Notes: generated by a model from the letters alone, not told the origin. 23,235 nucleotides of DNA from an uncultured Eubacteriales bacterium (GCA_934371135.1 CAKRNO010000022.1:1-23235), one strand, 5' to 3'. Shown: positions 7,949 to 14,664, numbered from the stretch's first letter. Program-made: numbers and translations.

Positions 7949-8082
7949 GGTTGCGCCGAAAGGCAAGACCCGGAGGAACACAACGAAACGGTGGCGGTTG
8001 CTCCTCGATTGCAAGGGAGGCGTGCGGAGAACGCGGGTGAAAATGATATGCGGAGGCACATAGTATTTGCTCCCGCTTTTTT
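7949..8082 (+). ncRNA. putative small RNA
   Basis: A strong promoter precedes about 130 bases that end in an imperfect hairpin: GCGGG (8033-8037) with CCCGC (8072-8076), interrupted inner pairing TATG/CATA, then six T. It shares the 12-mer CGGTTGCTCCTC (7995-8006) with the antisense RNA of the toxin locus at 8479-8490 (minus). The CTCCTC could pair with a Shine-Dalgarno site. It does not match a riboswitch class I know. A 31-residue hydrophobic ORF starting at 8048 crosses the hairpin; I saw no clear ribosome site for it. Confidence 0.4.
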
Positions 8083-8126
8083 GTTTCTTCTTCCTTTTCT
8101 TCGTGTTCTTCTCTGTAAAGAAATAA

Positions 8127-8240
8127 CGGGTTTCACCCGCTAACGCCGAAAACAGTCTCTGCCGTACGCCTGTACGTCGACGAGCCCTGTTTTCGGAGTT
8201 TCTCCATCGCCCCTCCCTTGCCTCGGGTGTTCATTTCTTC
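8127..8240 (-). repeat. composite hairpin repeat, copy H3
   Basis: CCGAAAACAG (8146-8155) pairs with CTGTTTTCGG (8187-8196). Read on the minus strand, the loop is GGCTCGTCGACGTAC, then GTACGGCAGAG, as in H1 and H2. The flanks also match: CCCGAGGCAAGG...GATGGAGAA on one side and AGCGGGT...ACCCG on the other. It is an isolated copy of the element that fills both ends of the window. Confidence 0.7.
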
Positions 8241-8273
8241 ACAACGGCTCGCGCAAGGAACAATATTTCTTTG

Positions 8274-8299
8274 CTCCTTTCAAATTCTCTTGAAAGGAG
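8274..8299 (+). promoter_or_regulatory. hairpin sequestering the toxin Shine-Dalgarno
   Basis: CTCCTTTCAA (8274-8283) pairs perfectly with TTGAAAGGAG (8290-8299) around a 6-base loop. This buries the only good ribosome site (AAGGAG) ahead of the small toxin frame, a common feature of type I toxin mRNAs. A weak promoter (TTCACA...AATATT near 8239-8268) may precede it. Confidence 0.7.
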
Positions 8300-8341
8300 T
8301 GGTGCCTATGATCTCTTGTCATTCGCACCTTTGTTACCGCA

Positions 8342-8422
8342 ATGGTTACATACGAAGCGCTTTTCTCGTTTACGATGCTGATCGTTACGATTGTGGCGTT
8401 GTTTATCAACCGCCGCAAATAA
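8342..8422 (+). CDS. Hol-Tox family small membrane toxin (type I toxin-antitoxin)
   Basis: This 26-residue frame begins MVTYEALF and ends ALFINRRK, with a single hydrophobic helix and a basic tail. That is the hallmark of the putative holin-like toxins (Hol-Tox family) common in Firmicutes. Such peptides insert in the membrane and are silenced by a convergent antisense RNA. The expected parts are present: a sequestered ribosome site upstream (8274-8299), a shared bidirectional terminator (8431-8469) and a minus-strand promoter (8513-8541). The ribosome site is about 42 bases from this ATG and nearer to an overlapping 43-residue frame starting at 8308. Translation may therefore be coupled through that frame or begin by another route. 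Toxicity is inferred from the family. Confidence 0.8.
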   Translation: MVTYEALFSFTMLIVTIVALFINRRK

Positions 8423-8425
8423 TAC

Positions 8426-8506
8426 AAAAAAAGAAATAACCGCCTGCTTCGAACCAGCGGTTATTTCTTAACCCTAGAGAGGAGCAACCGTCATCGGTGT
8501 TCCTTC
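8426..8506 (-). ncRNA. putative antisense antitoxin RNA of the Hol-Tox locus
   Basis: From a minus-strand promoter at 8513-8541, transcription would start near 8506. It would end at the hairpin 8431-8469 followed by seven T (minus strand), giving about 80 nt. The RNA is complementary to the 3' end of the toxin mRNA through the terminator hairpin. It also carries TTGCTCCTC, which can pair with the toxin ribosome site. The convergent layout matches known type I systems of Firmicutes. Confidence 0.7.
8431..8469. terminator. bidirectional terminator shared by toxin and antitoxin
   Basis: AAGAAATAACCGC (8431-8443) pairs perfectly with 8457-8469 around a 13-base loop. On the minus strand seven T follow, and on the plus strand TTATTTCTTAACC. 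Confidence 0.85.
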
Positions 8507-8512
8507 GTTATT

Positions 8513-8541
8513 ATGATACTCGGCTTGACTGCCTTTGTCAA
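8513..8541 (-). promoter_or_regulatory. sigma-A promoter of the antitoxin RNA
   Basis: On the minus strand, TTGACA (8536-8541), a 17-bp spacer and TATCAT (8513-8518). This is a near-consensus match and much stronger than any promoter seen for the toxin. Confidence 0.8.
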
Positions 8542-8555
8542 GCCTTTTTCTTTTG
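8522..8555 (+). terminator. plus-strand terminator overlapping the antitoxin promoter
   Basis: GGCTTGAC (8522-8529) pairs with GTCAAGCC (8537-8544), followed by TTTTTCTTTTG. It would stop any plus-strand read-through before the convergent hexosaminidase gene. Its 3' arm overlaps the antitoxin -35. Confidence 0.65.
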
Positions 8556-8651
8556 CCCACGGGTGGTCAGGCACCGCCCGGGCGGGGCAGAGACGCGCTG
8601 CCTGTGCGTGCCTTTTCTCAAAATGCGCCGCCCGCATCCTGCCCTCCGCTT

Positions 8652-10253
8652 TCAGAGCGGCAGGGTAATCACGCGGTATTCCTGTTCGTACGGCAGGTGG
8701 TCGTCGCCTCCCTCGGCGGGGAGAACCTCCTCCGCGAGCTCCGGGATGTCCCCGATCTCGCCCCGGGCAAACGCCGCGAGACGCGCGGCGCAGGTGCGGA
8801 GGCGCGCCGCCAGCCCGCCGAGGCGGGTATCGTGCCGTTCGTAGCCGTTCGGCTTGTTTTCCGAGAACCACTGCACCTCATACAGACGGTGGAACGTGTC
8901 CACCGCCTCGGCGGCGGCGGGGAAATCCACGGTCGCGAGGGTGAGGAGCGCCGCCCGGTCCTCTGCGAGGTATGCGGTACGGGCACGGACGCCGAGGCGG
9001 CATTTCAGACCGATGGCGCGGGCATACGCCGCCTCGGTACGGAGCAACGTGCCGAGCGATGCCGAGCGCTCCGCCGCCGCATCGATCTTGTCGGCGAGGG
9101 CGGCATAGTAGGCAGGGGCGCCCTCCGGTACGGTGCGGTCGTAATATCCGAGCAACGGATCCTGGTAGAACCACGTCTTGGCGGTGCCGAAGAACCAGTC
9201 CTCCGGGTTGCCGCTGTAATTGCCGATTTTGCCGAGCAGCATGAGGTCGTCGTAGTCCTCCCCGGTCGCCTCCCGGAATGCACGGCGCAGTGCCCCGGGG
9301 TCGGGCACACCCCCGACCGCCTGTGCGGCATAGAACAGGGTCGGGAGCGCGGCGAAATAGGAGCACTCCCCGCCGTCGTCTCCCCACAGGGTGAAGAAGA
9401 CGTCCCGGCACCCCGTCTCACGGCAGGCAGCCATGGCAGCGTCCGTCGCTGCCAGCGCCTGCTCGGACAGGGGGGAGAAGCCGCGCCAGGTCCAGAGCCC
9501 GCCGGCGAAGATGATGGGGTTCCTGAACTTCTGATGCACACGGAGCACGCCCGTGTAGAAATCCTTGTCGAAATGGTAGTAGTCCCAATAGACGAGATCC
9601 AGGTCCCGCGGCACCTTGGCGATGACGTCCTCGGAGAACGCGGCGTCCGGGCGGTAGCCGCCGCCCGTCGCGAGGAGGAAGAACATATCGCTCCACATCA
9701 TGGGGCGGAAGCCGTGACGGGCGGCGATCTCCGTCACGCGCGAAAGATGGCGCAGGAGGATGTCCGTCCGTTTCTCAAAGCCGTGTTGCTCGAGAAATTT
9801 GCCGAGCCCCACGCGCCACGCCTCGTCCATACCGATGTGCACCCGGCGGGAGGTGAACGCCTTTTCGAGGGAGGTGAACATCCGCTCAATGAGTGCATAG
9901 GTGCGGTCGTCGTCAACGAGCAGAATGTTGTCCGTGTCGAGGAACTTCCGGTAGCAGCTCCACCGCATGAGCCCGTCCAGGTGGGCGAGCGTCTGGATGC
10001 AGGGGACGAGCGAGATGCCGCGCTCCGCGGCGTACGCATCGATCTCGCGGAGCTCCGCGATCGAATATCTGCCGCGGCGGTAGCCGAAATACGGCTCCCC
10101 CTCGACCTCGTAGGTATCCTCTGTATAGAGCATGAGCGTCTTGTAGCCCATTTTTGCGAGCAGGTCAATATAGCGTTTCAGCGCCGTTTTATGCATGACT
10201 GCCCCGCGGGAGCAGTCGAGCATCACGCCGAGACCGAGCGGTTGCGTTTCCAT
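8652..10253 (-). CDS. GH20 beta-N-acetylhexosaminidase, GH20C-like
   Basis: The 533-residue protein closely resembles the catalytic part of Streptococcus pneumoniae GH20C, an exo-hexosaminidase that releases beta-linked GlcNAc or GalNAc. Shared segments include MLDCSRGAV, YTEDTYEVEGEPYFGY, PCIQTLAHLDGLMRW, VYWDYYHFD and LWGDDGGECSYFAALP. The GH20 catalytic Asp-Glu pair is D143-E144 in HIGMDEAWRVGLG. There is no signal peptide, so it likely works in the cytoplasm on imported amino-sugar oligosaccharides. Compared with GH20C it lacks the N-terminal GH20b-like domain of roughly 80 residues. The ATG at 10253 is preceded by AGGAAAGAGAG; the longer frame upstream is repetitive and promoter-bearing, so it is not coding. 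No sugar-phosphate or transport genes adjoin it. Confidence 0.9.
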   Translation of the reverse strand: METQPLGLGVMLDCSRGAVMHKTALKRYIDLLAKMGYKTLMLYTEDTYEVEGEPYFGYRRGRYSIAELREIDAYAAERGISLVPCIQTLAHLDGLMRWSCYRKFLDTDNILLVDDDRTYALIERMFTSLEKAFTSRRVHIGMDEAWRVGLGKFLEQHGFEKRTDILLRHLSRVTEIAARHGFRPMMWSDMFFLLATGGGYRPDAAFSEDVIAKVPRDLDLVYWDYYHFDKDFYTGVLRVHQKFRNPIIFAGGLWTWRGFSPLSEQALAATDAAMAACRETGCRDVFFTLWGDDGGECSYFAALPTLFYAAQAVGGVPDPGALRRAFREATGEDYDDLMLLGKIGNYSGNPEDWFFGTAKTWFYQDPLLGYYDRTVPEGAPAYYAALADKIDAAAERSASLGTLLRTEAAYARAIGLKCRLGVRARTAYLAEDRAALLTLATVDFPAAAEAVDTFHRLYEVQWFSENKPNGYERHDTRLGGLAARLRTCAARLAAFARGEIGDIPELAEEVLPAEGGDDHLPYEQEYRVITLPL

Positions 10254-10312
10254 ATTCGTTCTCTCTTTCCTGTTGCGGCCGTAAACCGGCTCTGATAACA
10301 AACAGCCCGGGC

Positions 10313-10366
10313 ACGGTGCCCCGCCCGCGGGGCACCGTCCGATACCGCCGCGCCGGGGCACCGTCC
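10313..10366 (-). promoter_or_regulatory. GC-rich hairpin and direct repeat in the hexosaminidase leader
   Basis: ACGGTGCCCC (10313-10322) pairs with GGGGCACCGT (10329-10338), and GGGGCACCGTCCG recurs at 10354-10366, giving two alternative partners for one arm. It sits in the roughly 125-base leader between promoter and start codon. Mutually exclusive hairpins would allow attenuation-like control, but no T tract follows, and no ligand or protein can be named. Confidence 0.4.
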
Positions 10367-10386
10367 GCCGGGCCCGTCCTGTTTTT

Positions 10387-10415
10387 ATCCTATCACATCC
10401 TCCCCCGTTTTGCAA
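10387..10415 (-). promoter_or_regulatory. promoter of the hexosaminidase gene
   Basis: On the minus strand, TTGCAA (10410-10415), a 17-bp spacer and TAGGAT (10387-10392). Confidence 0.6.
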
Positions 10416-10498
10416 GAGGAGATTGCCGCGCACCGCCCGGCGGTACAAAAATCGGTCGCCGATAAAAATCCGGTCACCGGATGCCACCGCGCTCCGAC

Positions 10499-10527
10499 TT
10501 GACAGGAAACCGGGTTTTCCCTACAAT
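10499..10527 (+). promoter_or_regulatory. sigma-A promoter of the unknown gene at 10623
   Basis: TTGACA (10499-10504), a 17-bp spacer and TACAAT (10522-10527). The spacer GGAAACCGGGTTTTCC is an imperfect palindrome and could bind a repressor. The 10254-10622 gap holds only the two divergent promoters and leaders. Confidence 0.8.
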
Positions 10528-10622
10528 GAGAGCAGGTATGTACCGGAAAGGTCGCACGGTTCCGTGTATGATAATAACGGACGGGGACCGGCAACCGGGG
10601 GACACCGGACAAGGAGAGAGGC

Positions 10623-11414
10623 ATGGAGAGAAACGATCTTCTGTTACCGTATCGGGAGCTCGCCGGGCTCCGTGACCGCTTTCAGGCGGGAGGGGACAAG
10701 ATCACCCTCGGGTCCTACCTCGCCGGGGAGCAATACGGCGCGGCGCGGGCACCGCGACTGCTCGTGGTCGGCAGGGCGCTGAACGGCTGGCTGGACACCT
10801 TTTCTGATCAGGATGCGGAGACGACGCTTTCACTGTGGGAGACACAGGAAAAAACAGGCGTCCCGATGTCGTACCGCACCGTGTGGGACGCCGGCGCGAA
10901 AGCGTACGTCCCGGCGCCGGTCAGCCGCTGCCGCGGGCTCGGGTGGGTGGACACCTACCTCGCGTCGGGCAACGGAGACCGGAAGCGGAAGACCGCTGAC
11001 ACCCCCTTCTGGCGCGCCGCCCGCGTGGCGGCAGAGCGGTTGCTCTCCTTATCCCCGGATGAGGGCGACGCATTTTACCGCCACATCGCGTGGACCAATC
11101 TGTTCAAAGCGTGCCCCGCGGGCGGCGGCAATCCGCAGGGAGAGCTGTGGCACCGGCAGATCAGGGTCTGCCGCGAGATCCTGAAGCGGGAGGCGGAGAT
11201 CCTTATGCCCACGCATATCCTGGTCATCGCCCGAGCGAACACAAACGATACGACCCGTGAGAACGAGTGGATCGCCCCGTTTGAGCCGACCCTGCGCACG
11301 CTTGCCGCGCAGGGCATCCGGGTGGTATCGATGCACCGCCCGGAATTCCGCAGATGGACAGAAGTCGAAAAGGAACTCGACACATCATTGACCCCTGTAC
11401 AAGCCGGGACGTAA
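10623..11414 (+). CDS. unrecognised protein with possible uracil-DNA-glycosylase-like fold
   Basis: I do not recognise this 263-residue protein with certainty. Its order of motifs recalls the UDG superfamily: a hydrophobic strand ending in a small-residue loop (LLVVGRALNGW, about 41-51), a central TNLFKACPAGGGNPQ segment, a helix with RVCREILKREAEIL, then the strand THILVIARANT and a C-terminal VVSMHRPEF where UDGs have HPS. No canonical GEAPG-type motif is present, so DNA glycosylase activity is not supported. The family may use the fold for another role. It has no signal peptide or membrane segment. The ATG at 10623 has AAGGAGA about nine bases upstream. It is a single-gene unit with its own promoter and a strong palindromic terminator. 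Confidence 0.6.
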   Translation: MERNDLLLPYRELAGLRDRFQAGGDKITLGSYLAGEQYGAARAPRLLVVGRALNGWLDTFSDQDAETTLSLWETQEKTGVPMSYRTVWDAGAKAYVPAPVSRCRGLGWVDTYLASGNGDRKRKTADTPFWRAARVAAERLLSLSPDEGDAFYRHIAWTNLFKACPAGGGNPQGELWHRQIRVCREILKREAEILMPTHILVIARANTNDTTRENEWIAPFEPTLRTLAAQGIRVVSMHRPEFRRWTEVEKELDTSLTPVQAGT

Positions 11415-11422
11415 CCAAAGAG

Positions 11423-11456
11423 AAAGCGCAGGATCCACGCGTGGATCCTGCGCTTT
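11423..11456. terminator. 34-bp perfect palindrome, bidirectional terminator
   Basis: The sequence from AAAGCGCAGGATCC at 11423 to 11456 is its own reverse complement. It lies between the convergent genes ending at 11414 and 11580. T tracts are short, so strength is uncertain. Confidence 0.65.
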
Positions 11457-11579
11457 CGGTCTGCCGCCCGGGACACTTTCCGCCCGTGCAACCGGCGGCA
11501 GTCGGCGCCTTTTGCGCCATTTTCGTTCTCCGGTTTTCGGCTTTTTGTCTTGCGTCGGCGTCTGCCGGCGGGGGCTGTT

Positions 11580-12116
11580 TTATTTTTTCTTCCCCACACG
11601 GCGCACGGCGCCGCGCGCGGCGAGATAGACAAAGCGGCAGGGATTCTTCACCCAAAAGAGCTGATAGGCGCGGTAGCGTGCCGAAGTGACCGGGACATAA
11701 TCGGTGCCGCGGTAGTAGCCCTCCAGGCGGGCGAGCACCTGCGCCTCGGGCACCGGCGGGTCGCTGTGAAAGCGGTTGTCGCCGCGGGTGAGGTACCCGC
11801 CCCCGGGCAGCACGCGCACGACGCGGTGAAGAACATAATGCCCGTCCTCCCGCTTGACGAGGATGACGTCCCCGCGCGCGGCGCGCTCACCGCCGGCGAG
11901 CGGCTTTAATACGATGGTCTGCCGGCGGTCGTGGAGCAGGGGCTCCATGCTGTCGCCGGAGGTGGTGCCGTAATAGACGCCCTGCTCGGCGAGCTCCTCC
12001 TCGATGGTGCGCGGCTTCAGCGGCAGTGCGCCGCCGTTCTCCCCCGTCCCGGTCCCCCCGCGGTCGTCCGCGGCGCCGGAGAGATTGCCCCCGGGCGTAT
12101 AGACAGCGTCCGTCAT
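11580..12116 (-). CDS. S24/S26-family peptidase with Ser-His dyad (signal-peptidase-like)
   Basis: The 178-residue protein carries the S24/S26 serine motif SGDSMEP (nucleophile S56), RGDVILVKR (81-89), LHRVVRV (H97) and TRGDN with a following D119. The general base position holds His97, as in SipW/ER-type S26B peptidases, rather than the Lys of ordinary signal peptidase I. No transmembrane anchor is visible, so it may act in the cytoplasm or with a partner. Its ATG (12114-12116) overlaps the stop of the PqqD gene by four bases (ATGA), which implies coupled translation. In the context of a PqqD protein and an HprK-like kinase, a role in cleaving a peptide substrate is plausible but inferred. 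No target peptide is visible nearby. Confidence 0.82.
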   Translation of the reverse strand: MTDAVYTPGGNLSGAADDRGGTGTGENGGALPLKPRTIEEELAEQGVYYGTTSGDSMEPLLHDRRQTIVLKPLAGGERAARGDVILVKREDGHYVLHRVVRVLPGGGYLTRGDNRFHSDPPVPEAQVLARLEGYYRGTDYVPVTSARYRAYQLFWVKNPCRFVYLAARGAVRRVGKKK

Positions 12117-12382
12117 TCCTCGAGCAGGCGGGCGGCGCGCAGCTTGTCGAGCATCTCCCCGACATCCTGCCGCGCGGTCGGTTCATCGACGCCGTCGTAG
12201 TGCGCGAGCACCGACGCGATGAGCGCCTCCTCGGTCGTCCCCGCCGCGAGCTCGCGGAACAGAAACGCCGCAACGGGCGAAAGGCGGATCATCCCGTTGA
12301 GCACAGACGCCGCCTTACCGGTAGCGACGGCAATCGTGCCGTCCGGCGTATCATGGATCAGAAGACCCGGGATCAGCTTCAT
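12113..12382 (-). CDS. PqqD-family peptide-binding protein (RiPP recognition element)
   Basis: The 89-residue protein fits the PqqD family: a short beta hairpin (MKLIPGLLIHDTPDGTIAVA), then LNGMIRLSPVAAFLFRELAAG, then helices with TEEALIASVLAHYDGVDEPTARQDVGEMLDKLRAARLLEE. PqqD domains bind leader peptides and present them to modifying enzymes. I chose the ATG at 12382 because GAGG lies about seven bases upstream. An ATG at 12394 (four residues longer) is possible but has no ribosome site. It sits between an HprK-like kinase and an S24/S26 peptidase, and couples translationally with the latter. No radical SAM enzyme, cyclase or precursor was found. Confidence 0.88.
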   Translation of the reverse strand: MKLIPGLLIHDTPDGTIAVATGKAASVLNGMIRLSPVAAFLFRELAAGTTEEALIASVLAHYDGVDEPTARQDVGEMLDKLRAARLLEE

Positions 12383-12399
12383 GGCAAACCTCATTTCCG

Positions 12400-12454
12400 G
12401 CGCGGCTCTGCCGCGCTCCGTATATTTCCCGCCCCGGGGCACACCGCCCGGGGC
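12400..12454 (-). promoter_or_regulatory. two GC-rich hairpins between the kinase and PqqD genes
   Basis: GCCCCGGG (12431-12438) pairs with CCCGGGGC (12447-12454), and GCGCGGC (12400-12406) pairs with GCCGCGC (12410-12416). They fill the 100-base gap in an otherwise tight operon and lack T tracts. They may tune mRNA processing or relative expression. Confidence 0.4.
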
Positions 12455-12482
12455 ACTCTGCTTTTTCGTTCCGGTCGGCGCT

Positions 12483-13202
12483 TCAGCGCGCGTCCCGCGC
12501 GGCATCGTCGCCGAAGATCCCGCGGCAGGCGACGCGGGCGGCGTCCGGCGAGAGCGTGGCGCTCATCCGGTAAAAGGAAAGGTGCGGGATCGCCCGGTCC
12601 ATGAGGGCGAGCGTCGCCGCGAGGCGGTCGGGGTCGCTCGGGCGGTAGGTCTGCGCGAGGAGGAGGGGGTAGGCGGCGGTGGCGGTCAGACGCGTGATCT
12701 TATCGGTCTCGCCCCGCCCAAGCAGGACGATTGCGCGGAGCGGCACGGTGATGTTCGCGGACAGGTGGTGCTTACCGTCCCACGGCGTGCCCGAAACGAG
12801 CACCTCGCGCCGGGTGACGGTCAGGAGGGGCTTATCGTCGTTGACGGGCTGCACCCGTCCGCCGTACACCTCGCGCCAGTAGGCGGCGTGCGTGGACTTA
12901 CCGGTGCCGGACGGCGCCGTGAAAAGCACCCCCTGACCGTCAAAGGCGAACGCCGAGCCGTGCATGAGCACCCGCCCGAAATCGAGCGCCCGCTCACAGA
13001 GCTTACGATAGACGGCGAGCGTCTCGAGGTAACCCGCCGGATAGCCGCCTCCGGCGCCCTCGGCGGCGATTTCCTCCTCCGTCACGGAGACGGAAAAATC
13101 CGGCTTCGCCCGGGGAGGAGCCTGGTAATCCCGGCACAGCTCCGCGAGCTCCGGATATCTGGGCGAAACCCCGACGGTCAGCCCTGCAAGAGAGATTAGC
13201 AT
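12483..13202 (-). CDS. HPr-kinase/PEPCK-fold P-loop kinase, RiPP-cluster type
   Basis: The 239-residue protein has the P-loop APSGTGKST at 96-104, preceded by MHGSAFAFDGQGVLF. It also has a Walker-B-like PVNDDKPLL (119-127) and GTPWDGK (138-144). This layout matches HPr kinase-like proteins found beside PqqD proteins and in lasso-peptide clusters, where some phosphorylate a peptide. It lacks the N-terminal domain of true HPr kinase, so catabolite control by HprK is unlikely. The ATG at 13202 follows AAGGAAG and a likely promoter (13248-13276). It is the first gene of a three-gene minus-strand unit. The phosphorylated substrate, if any, is unknown. Confidence 0.85.
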   Translation of the reverse strand: MLISLAGLTVGVSPRYPELAELCRDYQAPPRAKPDFSVSVTEEEIAAEGAGGGYPAGYLETLAVYRKLCERALDFGRVLMHGSAFAFDGQGVLFTAPSGTGKSTHAAYWREVYGGRVQPVNDDKPLLTVTRREVLVSGTPWDGKHHLSANITVPLRAIVLLGRGETDKITRLTATAAYPLLLAQTYRPSDPDRLAATLALMDRAIPHLSFYRMSATLSPDAARVACRGIFGDDAARDAR

Positions 13203-13247
13203 CCTGTACTTCCTTTGCTTAACCGCCGCGCGGCTCTTATTGTCACC

Positions 13248-13276
13248 AGTTTATCACAATTTCCACGCGGGCGCAA
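13248..13276 (-). promoter_or_regulatory. probable promoter of the kinase/PqqD/peptidase unit
   Basis: On the minus strand, TTGCGC (13271-13276), a 17-bp spacer and TAAACT (13248-13253). The spacer ends in TGTGA, giving a partial extended -10. Confidence 0.5.
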
Positions 13277-13380
13277 GAGGCAAACCGGCGGCGGTGGTCC
13301 GGCGCCCCTCTCCCGTACAACATCCGTCTGCCCCGCGATACACGCTTCGCTCCCCGCCCGGTCCCCGGCGCGGCGCACCG

Positions 13381-13416
13381 AAAAGGCAAAGCGGAGCCCG
13401 AAAAATCGGGCTCCGC
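13381..13416 (-). terminator. terminator of fucO
   Basis: GCGGAGCCCG (13391-13400) pairs with CGGGCTCCGC (13407-13416). On the minus strand it is followed by TTTGCCTTTT. Confidence 0.85.
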
Positions 13417-13449
13417 GCGGTTTAAAAACAGGTTCCGTCAGAAACGGGA

Positions 13450-14598
13450 TTACAGCAGCGAACGGTAGAGTTCGGCGATCTCCTCGACGCTCGTGTCGCG
13501 CGGGTTGCCGGGGCGGCAGGCATCGGCGTATGCGCTCTCGGCGAGGAACTGCACGTCCTCCTCCTTCAGAATCCCCTTGAGGTTCGCAGGGATGCCGACG
13601 TCGGACGCGAGCTTGCGCACGGCCTCGATGGCGGCGGTGCGTGCTTCCTCGATCGTCATCGTCTCGGTACCGTCAACGCCCATCGCCTTCGCGATGTCGC
13701 GGTACTTGTCACCGGTCGCGGGCGCGTTGTACGCCATGACGGTCGGCAGGATGATGGCGTTTGCCACACCGTGCGGCGTATCGTAGAGAGCCCCGAGCCC
13801 GTGTGCCATGCTGTGCACGATCCCGAGCCCGACGTTCGAGAAGCCCTGACCGGCGATATACTGCGCGAGCGCCATGCCCTCTCTGCCCTCGGGTTCACCG
13901 GCGACAGAGGCGCGCAGGTACTTCGAGATGAGCTCAATCGCCTTGAGGTGGAACATATCGGTCATGGTCCACGCCGCCTTGGTGATGTAGCCCTCGATCG
14001 CGTGGGTCAGCGCGTCCATACCGGTGGCGGCGGTCAGCCCCTTCGGCATAGATGCCATCATATCCGGGTCAACGACGGCGACCTCGGGGATGTCGTTCGT
14101 ATCCACGCAGACGAACTTGCGCTTCTTGTCCACATCGGTGATGACGTAGTTGATCGTCACTTCCGCCGCGGTGCCCGCGGTCGTCGGGACAGCGATGGTG
14201 AAGACGGCGTGCTTCTTCGTCGGCGCCACGCCCTCGAGCGAGCGCACGTCCGCGAATTCAGGGTTGTTCGCGATGATGCCGATTGCCTTCGCGGTATCCA
14301 TGGAGGAGCCGCCGCCGATGGCGATGATGCAGTCCGCGCCGGAGGCACTGAATGCCTTGACACCGTGCTGCACGTTCTCAATGGTCGGGTTGGGCTTGAT
14401 ATCGCTGTAGAGCGTGTACGGGAGCTTCGCCCCGTCGAGCAGGTCGGTCACCTTTGCGGTCACGCCGAACTTCACGAGATCGGGGTCGGAGCAGACGAAC
14501 GCGTGCTTGTAGCCGCGCGCCTTGAGCTCGTTCGGGATCTCACCGATCGCGCCCTTGCCGTGATAGGAAATTGTGTTGAGTACAATGCGGTTTGCCAT
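13450..14598 (-). CDS. fucO: lactaldehyde reductase / iron-dependent 1,2-propanediol oxidoreductase
   Basis: The 382-residue protein aligns over its whole length with E. coli FucO, sharing long stretches such as NNPEFADVRSLEG, TTAGTAAEVTINYVITD, RKFVCVD and THAIEGYIT. FucO reduces L-lactaldehyde from fucose or rhamnose breakdown to 1,2-propanediol with NADH. The nucleotide motif is GGGSSMDTAK (95-104). The metal ligands correspond to D195, H199, H262 and H276. D38 matches the residue that selects NAD over NADP in FucO. The ATG at 14598 has AGGAG eight bases upstream. It is preceded by its own promoter and by an AraC regulator, but no fucose or rhamnose catabolic genes are in the window. Related short-chain diol or alcohol activity is also possible. 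Confidence 0.93.
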   Translation of the reverse strand: MANRIVLNTISYHGKGAIGEIPNELKARGYKHAFVCSDPDLVKFGVTAKVTDLLDGAKLPYTLYSDIKPNPTIENVQHGVKAFSASGADCIIAIGGGSSMDTAKAIGIIANNPEFADVRSLEGVAPTKKHAVFTIAVPTTAGTAAEVTINYVITDVDKKRKFVCVDTNDIPEVAVVDPDMMASMPKGLTAATGMDALTHAIEGYITKAAWTMTDMFHLKAIELISKYLRASVAGEPEGREGMALAQYIAGQGFSNVGLGIVHSMAHGLGALYDTPHGVANAIILPTVMAYNAPATGDKYRDIAKAMGVDGTETMTIEEARTAAIEAVRKLASDVGIPANLKGILKEEDVQFLAESAYADACRPGNPRDTSVEEIAELYRSLL

Positions 14599-14635
14599 AG
14601 TCAGTCTCCTTTGTTCCTTGTATTTTGTTATTACC

Positions 14636-14664
14636 AGTATAACAGATTTTTTTCGTTTCCACAA
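14636..14664 (-). promoter_or_regulatory. promoter of fucO
   Basis: On the minus strand, TTGTGG (14659-14664), a 17-bp spacer and TATACT (14636-14641). The poor -35 fits a promoter that needs an activator such as the adjacent AraC protein. Confidence 0.7.

Noticed and set aside
7901..8143. 80-residue plus-strand ORF
   Set aside because: Its start lies upstream of the promoter at 7914-7942 and has no ribosome site. The hydrophobic C-terminal part crosses a terminator-like hairpin.
8308..8439. 43-residue ORF with the best ribosome site at the toxin locus
   Set aside because: It overlaps the Hol-Tox frame out of phase, has no hydrophobic helix or family resemblance, and runs into the terminator. 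It may be translated for coupling but is unlikely to be the main product.
12483..13202. True HPr kinase/phosphorylase for carbon catabolite control
   Set aside because: The N-terminal HprK domain is absent and the neighbours are PqqD and a peptidase rather than lgt or other hprK-linked genes.
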